Notes under the pieces: model-generated
Databases searched by the model: none
What the model saw: only the letters and a program-made list of their open reading frames with translations
What the model was told of the DNA's origin: nothing
Shown: one piece after another, positions 49,531 to 60,859 of the stretch
Layout: each line of letters begins with the position of its first letter
How positions within the stretch are numbered: position 1 is the stretch's first letter
Made by a program: the position numbers and the translations under genes
From: Bryum argenteum
Lineage: Eukaryota > Streptophyta > Bryopsida > Bryales > Bryaceae
Direction of reading: 5' to 3'
NCBI GenBank assembly: GCA_037043015.1
Contig: CM073321.1
Location: forward strand, 16,737,001-16,801,000
Length of the DNA stretch: 64,000 nt

Positions 49531-49967
49531 TAGAGAGTAGAATACCTCAAGGTCACATTACGTAAACCAACATCCACATCTACCCATTCTACATGTTATC
49601 CTTGTAATCTTGTGTTTTACACGTTATTTATCTTGATTTCAGCATTTTACAAAAGTCAATAAATATATCCCTATTTACATAAACCTTTCAATTGCTTTAA
49701 AACATCGACTTATGATTTCAGAGTTATAAAATACTAGTGTATTCTGTAAAATTCTTAAATGTCTCTTCACGTTTGCAGAAAGTGGTTTAAGTCCATCCAA
49801 GTTCAGAATTTTTAACCTCATATCCACGTGTTTAGGAATACTAAACCACGGTAATAAGTCAAGAATATTCGAATATTCTCTAGAATATTCCATAAAATAG
49901 TAAAAAACTATTTTTAGAAATTTTCTTACTAAAAATACCAATTAACCGCTCAAATTCCTGAAATTTG

Positions 49968-50009
49968 ATGGCTCAACGCTCACCACTCACCGCTCTCCGC
50001 TAATACGGT
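49968..50009 (-). repeat. Right terminal repeat of MULE copy B
   Basis: Read on the minus strand it begins TACCGTATTAGCGG and continues with GAGCGGTGAGTGGTGAGCG. It is diverged from the copy A end but has the same GAGCGGT-type internal repetition and lies at a similar distance from the ORF1 stop. Confidence 0.6.
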
Positions 50010-50029
50010 AGCTACGTCTCGACATCGGC

Positions 50030-52785
50030 CCCCCATCGCGTTTGTCGATGCCCAAACTCAACTATACGTCGGGCCTCCCCTTTCGACACCTCTCATTTGG
50101 CAGCCCGACACCTCTCCTTTGGCAGCCCGACACCTCTCGCGGTCTCACCTGACCCCCCACGCGGCCCGGGCCTCCCGGAAGCGCGCCCCTCCGGAGTCAT
50201 CGTCCTAGGCACGGAGCCAGCGCAAACGCCTCCTCGGGACAGGTAGCATATCCGGGCCTGAGCACACCGACATTGCCGACCCGACACTCGACGCTTTCGA
50301 CCCAACCCGCTCAACACTCACTACCCCCCTTCGACGGTCGGGTCCACTCGAACAGATCGGGCGAGGAGTAACTGGTCCTAGTGACGTCACTCGACCCATA
50401 CTCCTCGACTCCCTGCAAAACTCCCACTCGACAGGCACCGATGCGTTACCGGCTTTAGCGGATTCGGTCGACCCAGGCTCGATCCACCAATCATAGGTGG
50501 ACCGCCCGTTGTTCCGACAACCACCCCCCATTCAGGTATCAGTTCCTGCGAGCTCTCCTCCGCAACCTCCTCTTGTTTCTCTCTGCACCCCTCAGGTTCC
50601 CGACTCCCCCGAAGCCCGCGTGGTTGGCCCGTCGAACGCCCTCGTAGTCGTGAAGGACTGGCTGACATACATGGAGGAGATTTACAAGACAAACGGACAA
50701 GACGTTCTAGACTACCACGAACGCCGCGCCGTCTTTCAGACCCAAATCGACCAGGCAAATCAGGAGAAGGCCTTACTCACGCAAGACGACACCCAATACA
50801 AGAAGGCGGTCCAGACACACCTCGACACCATCCAGAGCCTCCAAACGTCGCTTGCCAACTCCAACACCCACCTCAAGTCCTTGAAGAAGATGCGGGATGA
50901 CCTCGTTCGCGAAGTCAATCAACACAACGCCGACCTCACGACCCTCCGAGCTCAAATCCAACAGCAGACGGAAAAGCTGTAGGACCACAAGCTCAGGATC
51001 GACACTCAGGTACAGACGATCCGCGACCTTCAAGCAACAGCCGACCAGGCCCAACAAACCATTGTCGACTAGAAGGCCGCGATCCAGCAAACAGGTGCCC
51101 GAGTTGCCCAGCTGATGAAGGAGCAGTCGGAATTGTCGTCCCTCGCCGCGACGCGTGCCACCCAGCACAATAAACTCCGTCGACGGAAGTTTAAAAACCG
51201 AGTGGCTGCCCGGCGGCGTATCGAGGACTTAAAGGCCCAACTTCGACAGGATCGCGGCCAAATGCTTCGCTACCAAAAGCAACTCGACTTCTGCAGGCCG
51301 AACACAACATAACAATCCCCGAGCTCGAGGAGGACAACGAGGATCTCGAGGTCGACCCCGACGCTGCGGATCCAACCTCTTGGGAACATCAATGCACTAG
51401 CGATGACGAGTACGAGGACACCTCTGACACCAGTGAAGAGGCCATCCCCACATTTCGCAGGACCACCCCAAAGAAGCCCGACCTCACGGACAATGATTCC
51501 GAGGATGAGGCCAACGACCCCGACACAAGAGGACCAGCCACATCACGTCGATTGGACGGTCCAAGAGGTCTCGGCAGCCAAGGCGGCACTGGAGGTTCCA
51601 GAGGCAGCACTTGCGGCGCAGGGAGTGCTAGGGGGCCGACGGGTACAGGTGGCTCGGACACAGCCCACGACACAGCAAGCTCCAGCAGCGCAGGCGAAGC
51701 CGGTCATCTGGTCGAGGCAACGGCCTCGGCAGCAACAGGTGGCCCTGCGGCAACTGACCCAGTTGCATCCAAGGATGTCATATCGGGTGTGTTGAGGTAA
51801 TCGGGCGGGCAAAACGGGCGTACGAGTTGTCCCCGTCGGACGGACTTGCCCGCCCACCTTGATTGTAGGGGGTGTGTAATTTTTCGTGGGTAACAAACTT
51901 TGCAGTAAAAAGCGTGTGTGGCGTTCCCCGCGGCCCGTACGCGGCGGCCAAGTGGCTTAGTTTTCACCTAAACCCTTGTCACTTCGTTGTTTTTTTACCT
52001 AAACTAAAAGTCAACAGCCGTTTGACCCTATCAAGCAAGCCACAACTCAATCGGACGGACAAGGCGGACGGACGCGTAGGCGGCGTGCCCGCCGGGTATG
52101 AAAACCTTGGCTGCATCTAAGCCTTCATCTCGTACGACATCGACACCCCACACCACGACCAGTCGACCCATCTTTGCCCGCTCCTCTACCGCGACATCTA
52201 CATACTCCGGCCCCCTGTCACCGCTCTCGACAAGGCCCTTCTTCCTACTGTCCCCCGAACCTCCTCGCCCATCCGACCTACAGGACAACTACCCGACAGT
52301 CAAAGACTTGATGGAGCTCTAGGACAACTTTCCATCCTTCAAGATCACCACCTTTCGACAGCAGGAGCCGCGGGCGTACTCGACGGACATGATCGACTTA
52401 TCTCCACCTCCCCAGGCTCACGTCCGCCCAAAGAATTTGGTCACGGTTTATACTACCCAGGCAATCCGAGTTCGACACCACATCTGTGTGTCGGATGCAA
52501 GGAGCCCAGCCCACGGTCGACTTTCCGAGTGCTTCATCCGACCATGGTCGACTTCCCCCTCCAGGAGACGACAAACCGTCGCGCCCACAGACCGGCGACA
52601 CCTTCCACAGGGAAGCTGAAGGCACCTCCAATGTCCCCCTCGACAGATTATCAGACCACCAGCTCCGACTCTCCCACTCCGACACGCGACTTCGCGGCTT
52701 TCCCAAACCGACCGATCGCAAGGCCGGTATCTGCTCTGACCCACCGCGAAGGTTATTAGTTTCGTCCACAGAAGTGTACTTGGCT
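50030..52785 (+). mobile_element. Degraded GC-rich internal region, probably gag-like, of an LTR element
   Basis: A long GC-rich stretch with coding character on the plus strand, very unlike its AT-rich neighbours. The clearest part (50497-51310) is a Pro/Ser-rich head followed by an extended heptad-type coiled coil (TIQSLQTSLANSNTHLKSLK) and a basic segment (RRRKFKNRVAARRRIEDLKA). An acidic segment, a Gly/Thr-rich stretch and a Pro/Thr-rich tail follow. Coiled-coil and basic regions fit a gag-like protein, and the purine-rich tract and LTR immediately downstream support an LTR element. I see no protease, reverse transcriptase or integrase. It is broken in several places, and no left LTR was found. 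Confidence 0.4.
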
Positions 52786-52799
52786 TAGAGGGAAGGCAA

Positions 52800-53396
52800 T
52801 GTTAACCGAACATTCACCAAATATTCCCTTAGGTTAACTTTGGCTAGGTCGACACCCAGTCGGTATTAGATACCCGGTTGATATCTGAGGTAAAGTTGGA
52901 AGAAATAAGCAGTCGATACCCGACCTAGGCAGCTGACCAGTCAGCCGACACTGCAGGTCGACTGACAGGGTCGACCCGACCAGATCAGGTAGACTAGGCC
53001 TAACAACCCCGTTAGACCTAGGACTATATGTTTCCCTTCCTCAAGTGGAAGGGGGTGGCTTTTTATTATAACTAATGTTTTGCTTTTTCTCCCAAGCAGC
53101 CGCCTCTTGTCTTTATACTTTGTTTTTTGCTTGTGATCAACTCGACTAGTCGAGTATGTCTAGTCCATTTGGTTGTTCTAGTAATCCGAGGTTATGAGAG
53201 TATCCAGAACTCGACTAAGAGTAAAGTCGACTTAGCGAGTCCTTGTTGATCAAAGTCCTACTTGTTGTGTGTTTCCAAGATATCTAGAGAGTAGATTTCT
53301 ACGTGGTAGAACAGTCGACCTGACTGGTTATCCCTGGTTTAGACGAGTTTCCAAGCTAAAACTGTTAGGTACCGCTTCTAGAAAGAGCCCCTAACA
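52800..53396 (+). mobile_element. LTR (597 bp) of a retroelement
   Basis: The LTR begins TGTTAACCGAACATTC and ends CCCTAACA, with TGTTA...TAACA inverted ends. It is preceded by the purine-rich AGAGGGAAGG and followed at 53400 by TGGTCTCAGAGGC, close to the initiator-Met primer-binding sequence (TGGTATCAGAGC). A TATA-like TTTTATTATAAC lies near 53061. With a purine tract on one side and a primer-site-like string on the other, it could be a 3' LTR of the upstream region or a leftover 5' LTR. A second LTR to compare for age was not found. Confidence 0.6.
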
Positions 53397-53399
53397 ACA

Positions 53400-54690
53400 T
53401 GGTCTCAGAGGCATGGGGTGGTATCGAAGTGGAGCACCTTGCGTTGGCGCAAGAAGGGGTGAGTTTGACAATATCTGGAGAGGAAAACCATTTCGAGCAG
53501 CTTGGACACTAACAAACTTGGCTCACACCCTGACAAAAATCGGCTCCTACTCCTCCAAAGTGCTCTATGAACGACATCAGATCACTACAGGAGCTCAGAG
53601 GCATGGGCTGGTGCCGACGTGGTGGTGATTGCGTTGGCTCAAGGAGGAGTGAGTTTGACAAGAGCAAGAAAGGGAAACCATTTCGAGCAGCTTGGACAGT
53701 GACAAACTCAGCTCACACCCTGACGAAATTAGCTCCCACCCCTCTGAGGTGCTCTATGAACAGCATTTGATCACTACATGAGTTCAGAGGCATGGGGTGG
53801 TGCCGTAGTGGTGGTCATTGCGCTGGCGCAAGGAGGGGTCATTTTGACAAGAGGAGGACAGGGAAACCATTTCGAGCAGCTTGGACACCGACAAACTTGG
53901 CTCATACCCTGCCAAAAATCGGCTCCGACCCCTCCGAGGTGCTCTATGAACAGCATCAGATCATTACATGAGCTCTGAGGCATGGGGTGGTGCGGTAGTG
54001 GTGGTCATTGCGCTGGCGCATGGAGGTGTGAGTTAGACAAGAGCAGGAGAGTGATACCATTTCAGCAGCTTGGACACTGACAAACTTGGCTCACACCTTG
54101 ACAAAATTGGCTCCCACCCCTCCGAGGTGCTCTATGAGGAGCATCTGATCACTACATGAGTTCAGAAGCTTGGATGTGGTGCAGAAGTGGTGGTCATTGC
54201 GGTGGGACAAGGAGGGGCCAGGTCGACTAGAGCAGGACAGAGAAGCAGTTCGAGTAGCATGAAGACTTACAACTTTGGCTCCCTTCCATCCGAGGTGCTC
54301 TATGATCAGCATGAGATCAGTACTTGAGTTTAGAGGCAAGGGGGAGGTGACGAAGTGGTGGTGTAAGCATCAACAAACTGACTTGGGAGATAAAGGTGCA
54401 AGGAGCTCTCTAAACGTGCTTGAGATTAGTTAAACGAGACAAGACAGAGTTCATAGATTCAACGGTACGGAGAGGTGCCGATTAGGGGGTCATTGCTCTG
54501 GCGCAAGGAAGGGCCCGATTGACCAAATAGAGAAGCAGATTCGGGCAGCATGAACACGTAAACACTGACTAATCTGGCTCCCATCCCTCCGAGCTGCTCT
54601 TTGAACCAGCATTAGATCAAATCATAAGATCACAGGCATGGGGGAGGTGCCAAATTGGTGGTCATTGCAACATGAGTACCAAGAAAAATT
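53400..54690 (+). repeat. Tandem array with a unit of about 190 bp
   Basis: Units begin CAGAGGCATGGGGTGGTG with starts (GCATGGG) at 53411, 53601, 53790, 53980, 54168 and 54335, then more broken units near 54470 and 54635. Each carries GGTCATTGCGCTGGCGCAAG, GAAACCATTTCGAGCAGCTT and CTCCGAGGTGCTCTATGAAC. Units become more diverged to the right. The first unit starts at the primer-site-like string next to the LTR, so the array seems to have grown from retroelement leader sequence. Confidence 0.85.
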
Positions 54691-55559
54691 GCCACTGACC
54701 AAGCTAAACATGAACGTGGTTCAACGTGAAATTTAGAAGTATCATTGAACTCGGTTACCGTAGGTTCCAGCGCGAGCGCCGGAAGCTTCGACATACTCCG
54801 GATTTCAACTAGAGAACACTGCGGAGAGCACTGTTTACCGTCAAGCTCAGCAACAGAGAAAACTTCTGCCCTAATCGGAATGCTGACCTAATCTCGGCCT
54901 TGTGATACCCTGGGCTCGAGATACCCTGGTTGACAATAATCTTGATACCCTAGTTTCCATCTGGATACCCTGGTTGACATCTCGATCCCCTGGCAGTTAT
55001 ATCCTACCCGGCCATTAATTCAATACTGGTTGTATAAAGACCAATATTAAATCCAAATAGATTTTATTTTTTATTAATATTTTTTGGACATACTTTCGAC
55101 AAAAGCTTACCAATGGTACAAATTTCAAAGCATTTTGAGAACTTATGAATTATATCAAAATTTGCTTCATGTTTTGTGAAGGCACCTATGTGGTAGAAGT
55201 ACCTAAAACCACCAGCACCCCCAATATCAAACTATAGGTCTCCCCATAACCGCACCTAGCCTCAACTAGCATTGTCAGAACACTCAATTCAACCCCTTTC
55301 ATGATTTGTTTAGATGCAAACAAAAGATTCACAAATATAAGAAAATACAGTGAGTAATAAGAAGTTTATTTTCCACTTCTAATCATGGACCACTTCGGTC
55401 TTTTATGAGAAATAATTATAATCCCCTTAAAATACAAAGGCAAGCTATATTTATTTATTCACGCCTATATATTTCAGATCTAACCGCATGCATGGATTGG
55501 ATACCTTCTATCGCTCTATACTAGGTTCGTTTCCATTTTCAACCACATTCTCACTATAA
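54691..55559. other. No gene; short GATACCCTGG repeats
   Basis: At about 54900-54990 the string GATACCCTGGTTGACA, or part of it, occurs five times. The remainder is AT-rich. Its right part should be the 3' flank of ORF3 of MULE copy C; no terminal repeat was recognised. Confidence 0.5.
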
Positions 55560-56290
55560 GGGTCACCCCATGGAATTGCGGGGTTCTCTATGAGCCAGTG
55601 TTGAATATACCCGTTTGGATGTACATATATCATGAACTACGGACGAATACTCCAATCTATCTTGTCCACATGATTCGGAATGAGTACAGGTACACCAAAC
55701 TCTCCTATTTCTTCTTGCCTCACTTGATGCACCCCGTCATCCACTTCTTGTTGTTTGTCCTCACTTCCAGATCCTTTCTACGTATCTTGCTGCCCAAAAA
55801 TATCACCAACTACTGTCTCAATTTTATTGAACTGTACAAACACATCGAGACAAGTAAGGCAAAAACTTTTGGTTAATACTACTAATAGAGTAGTTCATGT
55901 TTGGATCTTACATGTTTCTCTATCCCATCATCTTCACTATCATGCTCAGATCCCAACAACTCGCTCCTCGATAACGAACGCCTTACACCGTCTCCATCTT
56001 TGTTCACATCATGCTGCTCACTTCTGTCTTCGATGTCTTCACCCTCTCCGCTCTCAACAACAGCATCCAATTTCAACGACCGCATCTTCACATGTCTAAA
56101 CTTTCCTTGCAAAAACGTATCAACGTTCATATTTACTTCATCTCCTACTCAATCCTCATCACAAGAGCTCGACACATCCCTCTTTCGCATTGCACTTCGT
56201 CTGATTGCCTTAGTTCCGCTGAATTTTATGCCCCCTCTCCTTTTCTTCTTCCCCCGCCCTCCCTCTTTCCCTCTCATCGTTACGCTACTC
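55560..56290 (-). CDS. MULE ORF3: small basic/acidic accessory protein (copy C)
   Basis: Read right to left: KKKRRGGIKFSGTKAIRRSA (basic, nuclear-signal-like), FLQGKFRHVKMRSLKLDAV, an acidic Ser/Glu/Asp-rich middle (SGEGEDIEDRSEQ), probably an intron around 55880-55800, then a C-terminal part ending FMIYVHPNGYIQHWLIEN. The first and last blocks align with copy A ORF3. At least one stop interrupts the last part. The partner and function are unknown; position suggests co-expression with ORF1 from the shared intergenic region. Confidence 0.5.
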
Positions 56291-56867
56291 ACAACCTCCA
56301 TAACGAGCCTCAATAAATTCTAATCACAAAGTCGCAAAACGCTGAAGAAACTAGAGACCACACAGTTTCAAAGCTGCAAAAAGAGAGACCTAACCCTCCC
56401 ATTTCAATGCCCTATATCTCAATCTCCTCTCCTGCCCAACTCTAGAATTTTTATCCCGCATTAACTAAAACACGCGTTCTGAAATTTAGACCTCTGACGA
56501 AACCCTACCATCAGGTTCCTGACATGCTTTACTAATCTAATTTGAATTACTCACTACATTTAGGCATCCTACCTGACAATGACGGCCTTCGTAACTTTTT
56601 CATTCCTTTTCTATTTCATTTAATAGGACATGGTATACTTAGCTCCTATTATCTACTACCACTACCACTACCACAAACGTAAACGTACAATCCAATCAGA
56701 TTACCCCTATTTCCAATAAAAAATATAAACAATTGCTCACTAAGCATCTTGTATATGTCTCTCATAAACCTTTGTCTTAATCTACAACTTCCACGTATAT
56801 ATCCCTGAAATTCTACTACTTCTCTCTTTTGCAAATTCATACTTGCATATCAATCTTAATATTCGTG

Positions 56868-59800
56868 TCCATAGCTTCCTCTGCTCCTCAAGCTTTTCGC
56901 GTCGATGTCATAGAATTTGTGTCTCCTGGATCTATCATTCCTATACAAATCCCTCATGGCCCTGGTGGAACCGCGGATATCACTCCCAGTGGCTCTTGAT
57001 TCGTTATGGTTTTGATGCTGATAGCTTGTGTTTAGATACAGATGTTCATGATCCGGATAGTCGAAATATCCTCTACTCCCTCTACGTCCAGCTTGAAACG
57101 TTAGACAATAATTCTCGGATCTGAAAATTGAAACCCGGAAGGTATCGCGCTTATGGCTTGTCGAAGTCTGCCATGAATGCTTCTACAGTCCTGCTCACCC
57201 CTTGTAGTTCTTTCACGCTGTGCACTGAACCCCCCTTCCTATCTCGTGTCAAGATCGAACCGGATCAACATGTCACCATCAACTTGACAGATACCTCAAA
57301 TGACTGGGGGAGACCTTTTCTTCCACCTATCCGCCATAGAATTAATCGTCCAACTCCCTCTTCTTCTCAAGATTAACGTAGGACTACTCATTCATTTATG
57401 CCTTCATAATCTACAAAAGAAAAAAACATATTAATCTCCCTCCGTAGACTAGGTAGTATGCCTCGAAGCAAGTCAGCTCTTAAAAAGATGAATTACGATT
57501 TAATCCATACTGAGGACGTTGATTATCTGCCCCATTCGTTCAATGGGGATGTTGTCTTCATTTTACCTCCCACTCCTCCTTCTGCCCTCCAAAAGAATGC
57601 AAAATCTATGGAAGGTATGGACAAACGTTATGATGGCCATACGTGGACGAAGACTGTGACTACTAACATCAGTAATACACCGGGGTTGTCATTCCGGTCG
57701 TCATACTGTGTAGGTCATCTTCGATGTCACAATCCAAACCGTGGATATCTACACAGACCTGAACGTGTGGCAGGAGTGAATGAGGTCGAGTTTGAAGGTT
57801 CCCGCAAAGATGCTTTTCCTGTTGGAGATGCTCCACCTTCAACTATAGTCTGTAAGATCTGCAAAGAACGTCCTGTCTGTGTGGCATCTTGTGATGCGAA
57901 AATCTTCTATGTCTTCGGAGACGATACCCAAGAGCGTGCTTGCGTCCATGTAGGCAATCATAAACATCCTGTCAAAGTAGAAGTCCATAGGGGCAGACGG
58001 AAGATAATAGAGGACTTGATAGAACATGTGGACCGTAATCCGCAAGCTACCATTTCCAAGATAGTCTTAGAAACTAGCAAGGATGTCTTAGGTAACGTCT
58101 TGCTCCACGAAGAAGATGACCCCCCCACCTTGCTTACTCTGGAACAGCTGAAGCCTATCTTTGAATGCTGGAAGGAGCTCAACTCCTTTAGTTTAAAAAA
58201 TTGTGTCTATACTTTCAAGTATCTACGCAGATATGGCGTTCTTGACGGCATCACTAACCTAAGAGGGCTTAGCAACTGGGCCTACTTGCAACGCAGCATG
58301 TTTCCTGGATAAGGTGACAATTCCGACAAGGTATTCATCTTTAAGATGTCCGAGGTTGGACCTGGTAGTGGTGCTGACCTTGTCCGCCGAATGCAACCTA
58401 GCGGTGACCTCGAACACGCGTGGATGATGTTCGACCACGTCAAACGAGTTACCCACTGGACCACCATGGCATGCCACGTTTATGACACTAATTACCAAAG
58501 CGTACTCACCATTGCTTGCTGTGATTTCATGTCAGAGGCTGCAGATGCTCAAACTGTGTTCTGGAGGAACCTCAACCACCTCATGGCTAGACATGAAATA
58601 CCCAAGCCGCAGTTCAAAGGTTTCATGGTAGACAACGCTCAACCCATTTGGAACGCTGTGCGTATCATATACGGTTCTGGTCATCCAAAGATTCCTATGG
58701 AAGGCCAAGAGCATATGTGCTATTTTCATTGGGTGCAATCCCTTGAGAAACACACAAAAAGGTACATCGTGCACGAATTGCAAGATCAACACAAGAAATA
58801 GTGTAAGCAGTACAAAGATGCAAGCTCCGTGGCAGAAGCTAAAACACATTACCTCGCAATCAAGGCGTGGTGGACATCTTCGGACGCGGCCACTGAAGCA
58901 AACCTCTACCATTTGAACCTTTGGCTTGCGTTTTGGCATTTTTGTTACAGGCAATGGGGTGGATTCATGGAACTGGTAAACTTACAATCATCCTTTCAAT
59001 ATATTCTATTTGCTTGGGCTATCCCACCATGGGACCTCTTTGACCAATTCTGATTTGCAACAGTACTAAGTATCTCGACTTTCTGCTGGAGAAGAGATAT
59101 TCTCCAAACAAATTAGCAGGAAATGCCATCTTGCAACATCGCTGAGACCGTTCAAAACAAATGGATGCAAGCATCTGGTGAAAGGGGTGCTGATCTCTAC
59201 GTGGCAACCATCAACGATTATGTTCGAGCATTCCTTCAAGTGGTGGGCTATTATCAATACCCAGAAGGTGGAGAGGGAGGCTCTGAACCCACAAGAGAAG
59301 AACTTCGACTTCGAACTGAACTTCGGACAATCCAACATAGAGCTCAACGAACCGGGGATCCAACGCCCCTAAACGATGCCATCTTGAAGATGCTTGGAGC
59401 CCAAAATTTCAGTACACGTGACGCACACTTTGAAGGAGCTCAGGTATTTGGGTCAAGAAAACGGAAAGCAGATGTCCCCCTTCGCGCCGAAGAAGAAACT
59501 CATAGGCCAGACACCGTGAATTTCTCATAACCTCGTATGAGCCGTAGGGTGACACGTTCTTGTGCCCAAAATTTGGGTACCATCCAGGAGGAAGTGGAGG
59601 TGGAGGAACGCCCAGCACATCCTCCTGCCCCAAGTGGCATAGATTTTCAACGCGTGACAGCCGTGGAAGAGACTCCTGTAAACCAGAAGGTGTAGCACAT
59701 TGCCCGACTTAATAAGGTTTCTGCAAAATCTTGTTGGGCGCAGATGGCTGTCACTCGGAAGAAGTGCACATCCCGAGTTGTTCAGAATGGGAAGAGCACC

Positions 59801-60555
59801 CCTACTCCCACATATACAGGACTTTATAATCCGGCTTATAAAGGTAACCAGAAGGTGGTGGAACAGTTTTTTTTCTGTGCTAATGATATTGAGAGGTCTG
59901 TGAAGGGACATCGTCACCGATGGATAGAGCCATTCTCAGATTACATGGACCGACCACCCATTCCTACGGTTTGGCCCGTGACGATAGGAATAAATCTCAC
60001 ACGTTCCGAGATTGAGGCGTTGGAGAATGCGGGATTTCAACTTCTCCAAAAGCAAAGCGTACCTGTGAGCCGCATGTTCAGCAGTTCAGCCCTGCCACAA
60101 GATTTTTCACAGGTTCCAATACGAAATAATGCAAACATTCATCCAAACCAAGGAAGTCCAAGACCGTGCGCCGCAACATTACTTGTGCAAGTTCCAAACA
60201 CATGATGAACATTGACTCTCCTAGAGCCATGAAGGCAACTGTTCTGGAGGTAACAATGATACCTCAACCGGGTTTTGGATACATCGTCAATTTGCAGTCC
60301 AAACCAGCTCCAACGGAGTCAATTTATGATCTCATTATTAGTGCCCTCCCGGATTGCAATTGTCCGACGTTCAAGGAGACAATGCCTAAGTTCGGTAGAC
60401 GTGGGCAACCATTCCGACCTTGTAAGCATCTTTACTATGTCTATGTCTGCAAACTAGACGTCAACCATGACTTCTTCATGCATGCGCCTACCCTCATTTT
60501 TAATGAGGTGAAAACCATTCTTGAGGGTGGGATCTTAGCTCATGCTTTAGTTTAG
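56868..60555 (+). pseudogene. MULE ORF1 transposase with WRKY-GCM1 and SWIM zinc fingers (copy C)
   Basis: The start is MASSAPQAF near 56870. An N-terminal domain (WLLIRYGFDADSLCLD; AYGLSKSAMNASTVLLTP) is followed by DKRYDGHTWTKTVTTNI and CVGHLRCHNPNRGYL, where the Cys found in A and B is Arg, then ERACVHVGNHKHPVK. The DDE core reads IACCDFMSE, GFMVDNAQPIWNAVR, HMCYFHW (C-x2-H) and, after an intron of about 150 bp (58976-59122), MPSCNIAETVQNKW (Glu). The SWIM finger is intact: DCNCPTF ... PCKHLYYV. It has the best-preserved long frames of the three (57458-58312, 58346-58801, 59744-60205) yet still several stops and a frame change. Confidence 0.85.
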
Positions 60556-60653
60556 AGACATGAATTGTCATTATTAGTCTTCTACATACGTTCTTCTTCA
60601 TTCATGACAATGAAGTTCGCAACTCTACGTAAATTCACAATTCAAATGAATAC

Positions 60654-60659
<6 letters not shown>

Positions 60660-60727
<68 letters not shown>
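60660..60727. repeat. (TA)n microsatellite, about 68 bp
   Basis: A perfect TA dinucleotide run directly downstream of MULE copy C. It may reflect the element boundary or a later expansion, and likely varies in length between individuals. Confidence 0.95.
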
Positions 60728-60730
<3 letters not shown>

Positions 60731-60859
60731 TGGCTACGTTGAATTTTCCTAATTACTTATTATAAACCTTCATTTATGGTCCTTCCAAAAACATGTGGCC
60801 CTTTAATCCTCTTCAATGAAGTCTTCTATACCCTTTAACCCCTAAAAATCCAGGAAAAC

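Larger units (their letters stand above)
39034..50009. mobile_element. MULE copy B, truncated on the left and interrupted by a CACTA-like element
   Basis: From left to right: the 5' part of ORF2 on the minus strand (39125-40255), a 371-bp tandem array, a small two-exon frame, the CACTA-like insertion 42314-45716, ORF1 (45769-49530) and a right end at about 49968-50009 whose reverse complement starts TACCGTATTAGCGG and continues GAGCGGTGAGTGGTGAGCG. The methyltransferase half of ORF2 and the left end are missing; copy A begins exactly in the intron after the ORF2 ParB-like exon. ORF3 was not found, probably lost with the CACTA-like insertion or its flanks. Confidence 0.7.
55500..60560. mobile_element. 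MULE copy C, partial
   Basis: It holds ORF3 (minus) and ORF1 (plus) in the same divergent layout as copy A but neither ORF2 nor the tandem array to the left. No terminal repeat of the ACCGTGTGAGCG type was found on either side; on the right the sequence passes into a (TA)n run at 60660. Protein divergence from A and B is larger than between A and B, so it is a different lineage of the family. Confidence 0.65.

Noticed and set aside
53399-53412. Primer-binding site proving an intact 5' LTR
   Set aside because: The same string begins each unit of the tandem array and a purine-rich tract precedes the LTR, so the LTR could be either side; orientation in an element stays open.
55550-55575. CACTATAAGGG string resembling the CACTA-like end
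   Set aside because: It lies inside the conserved ORF3 C-terminal region of MULE copy C, has no GATGTC repeats beside it and no partner end.
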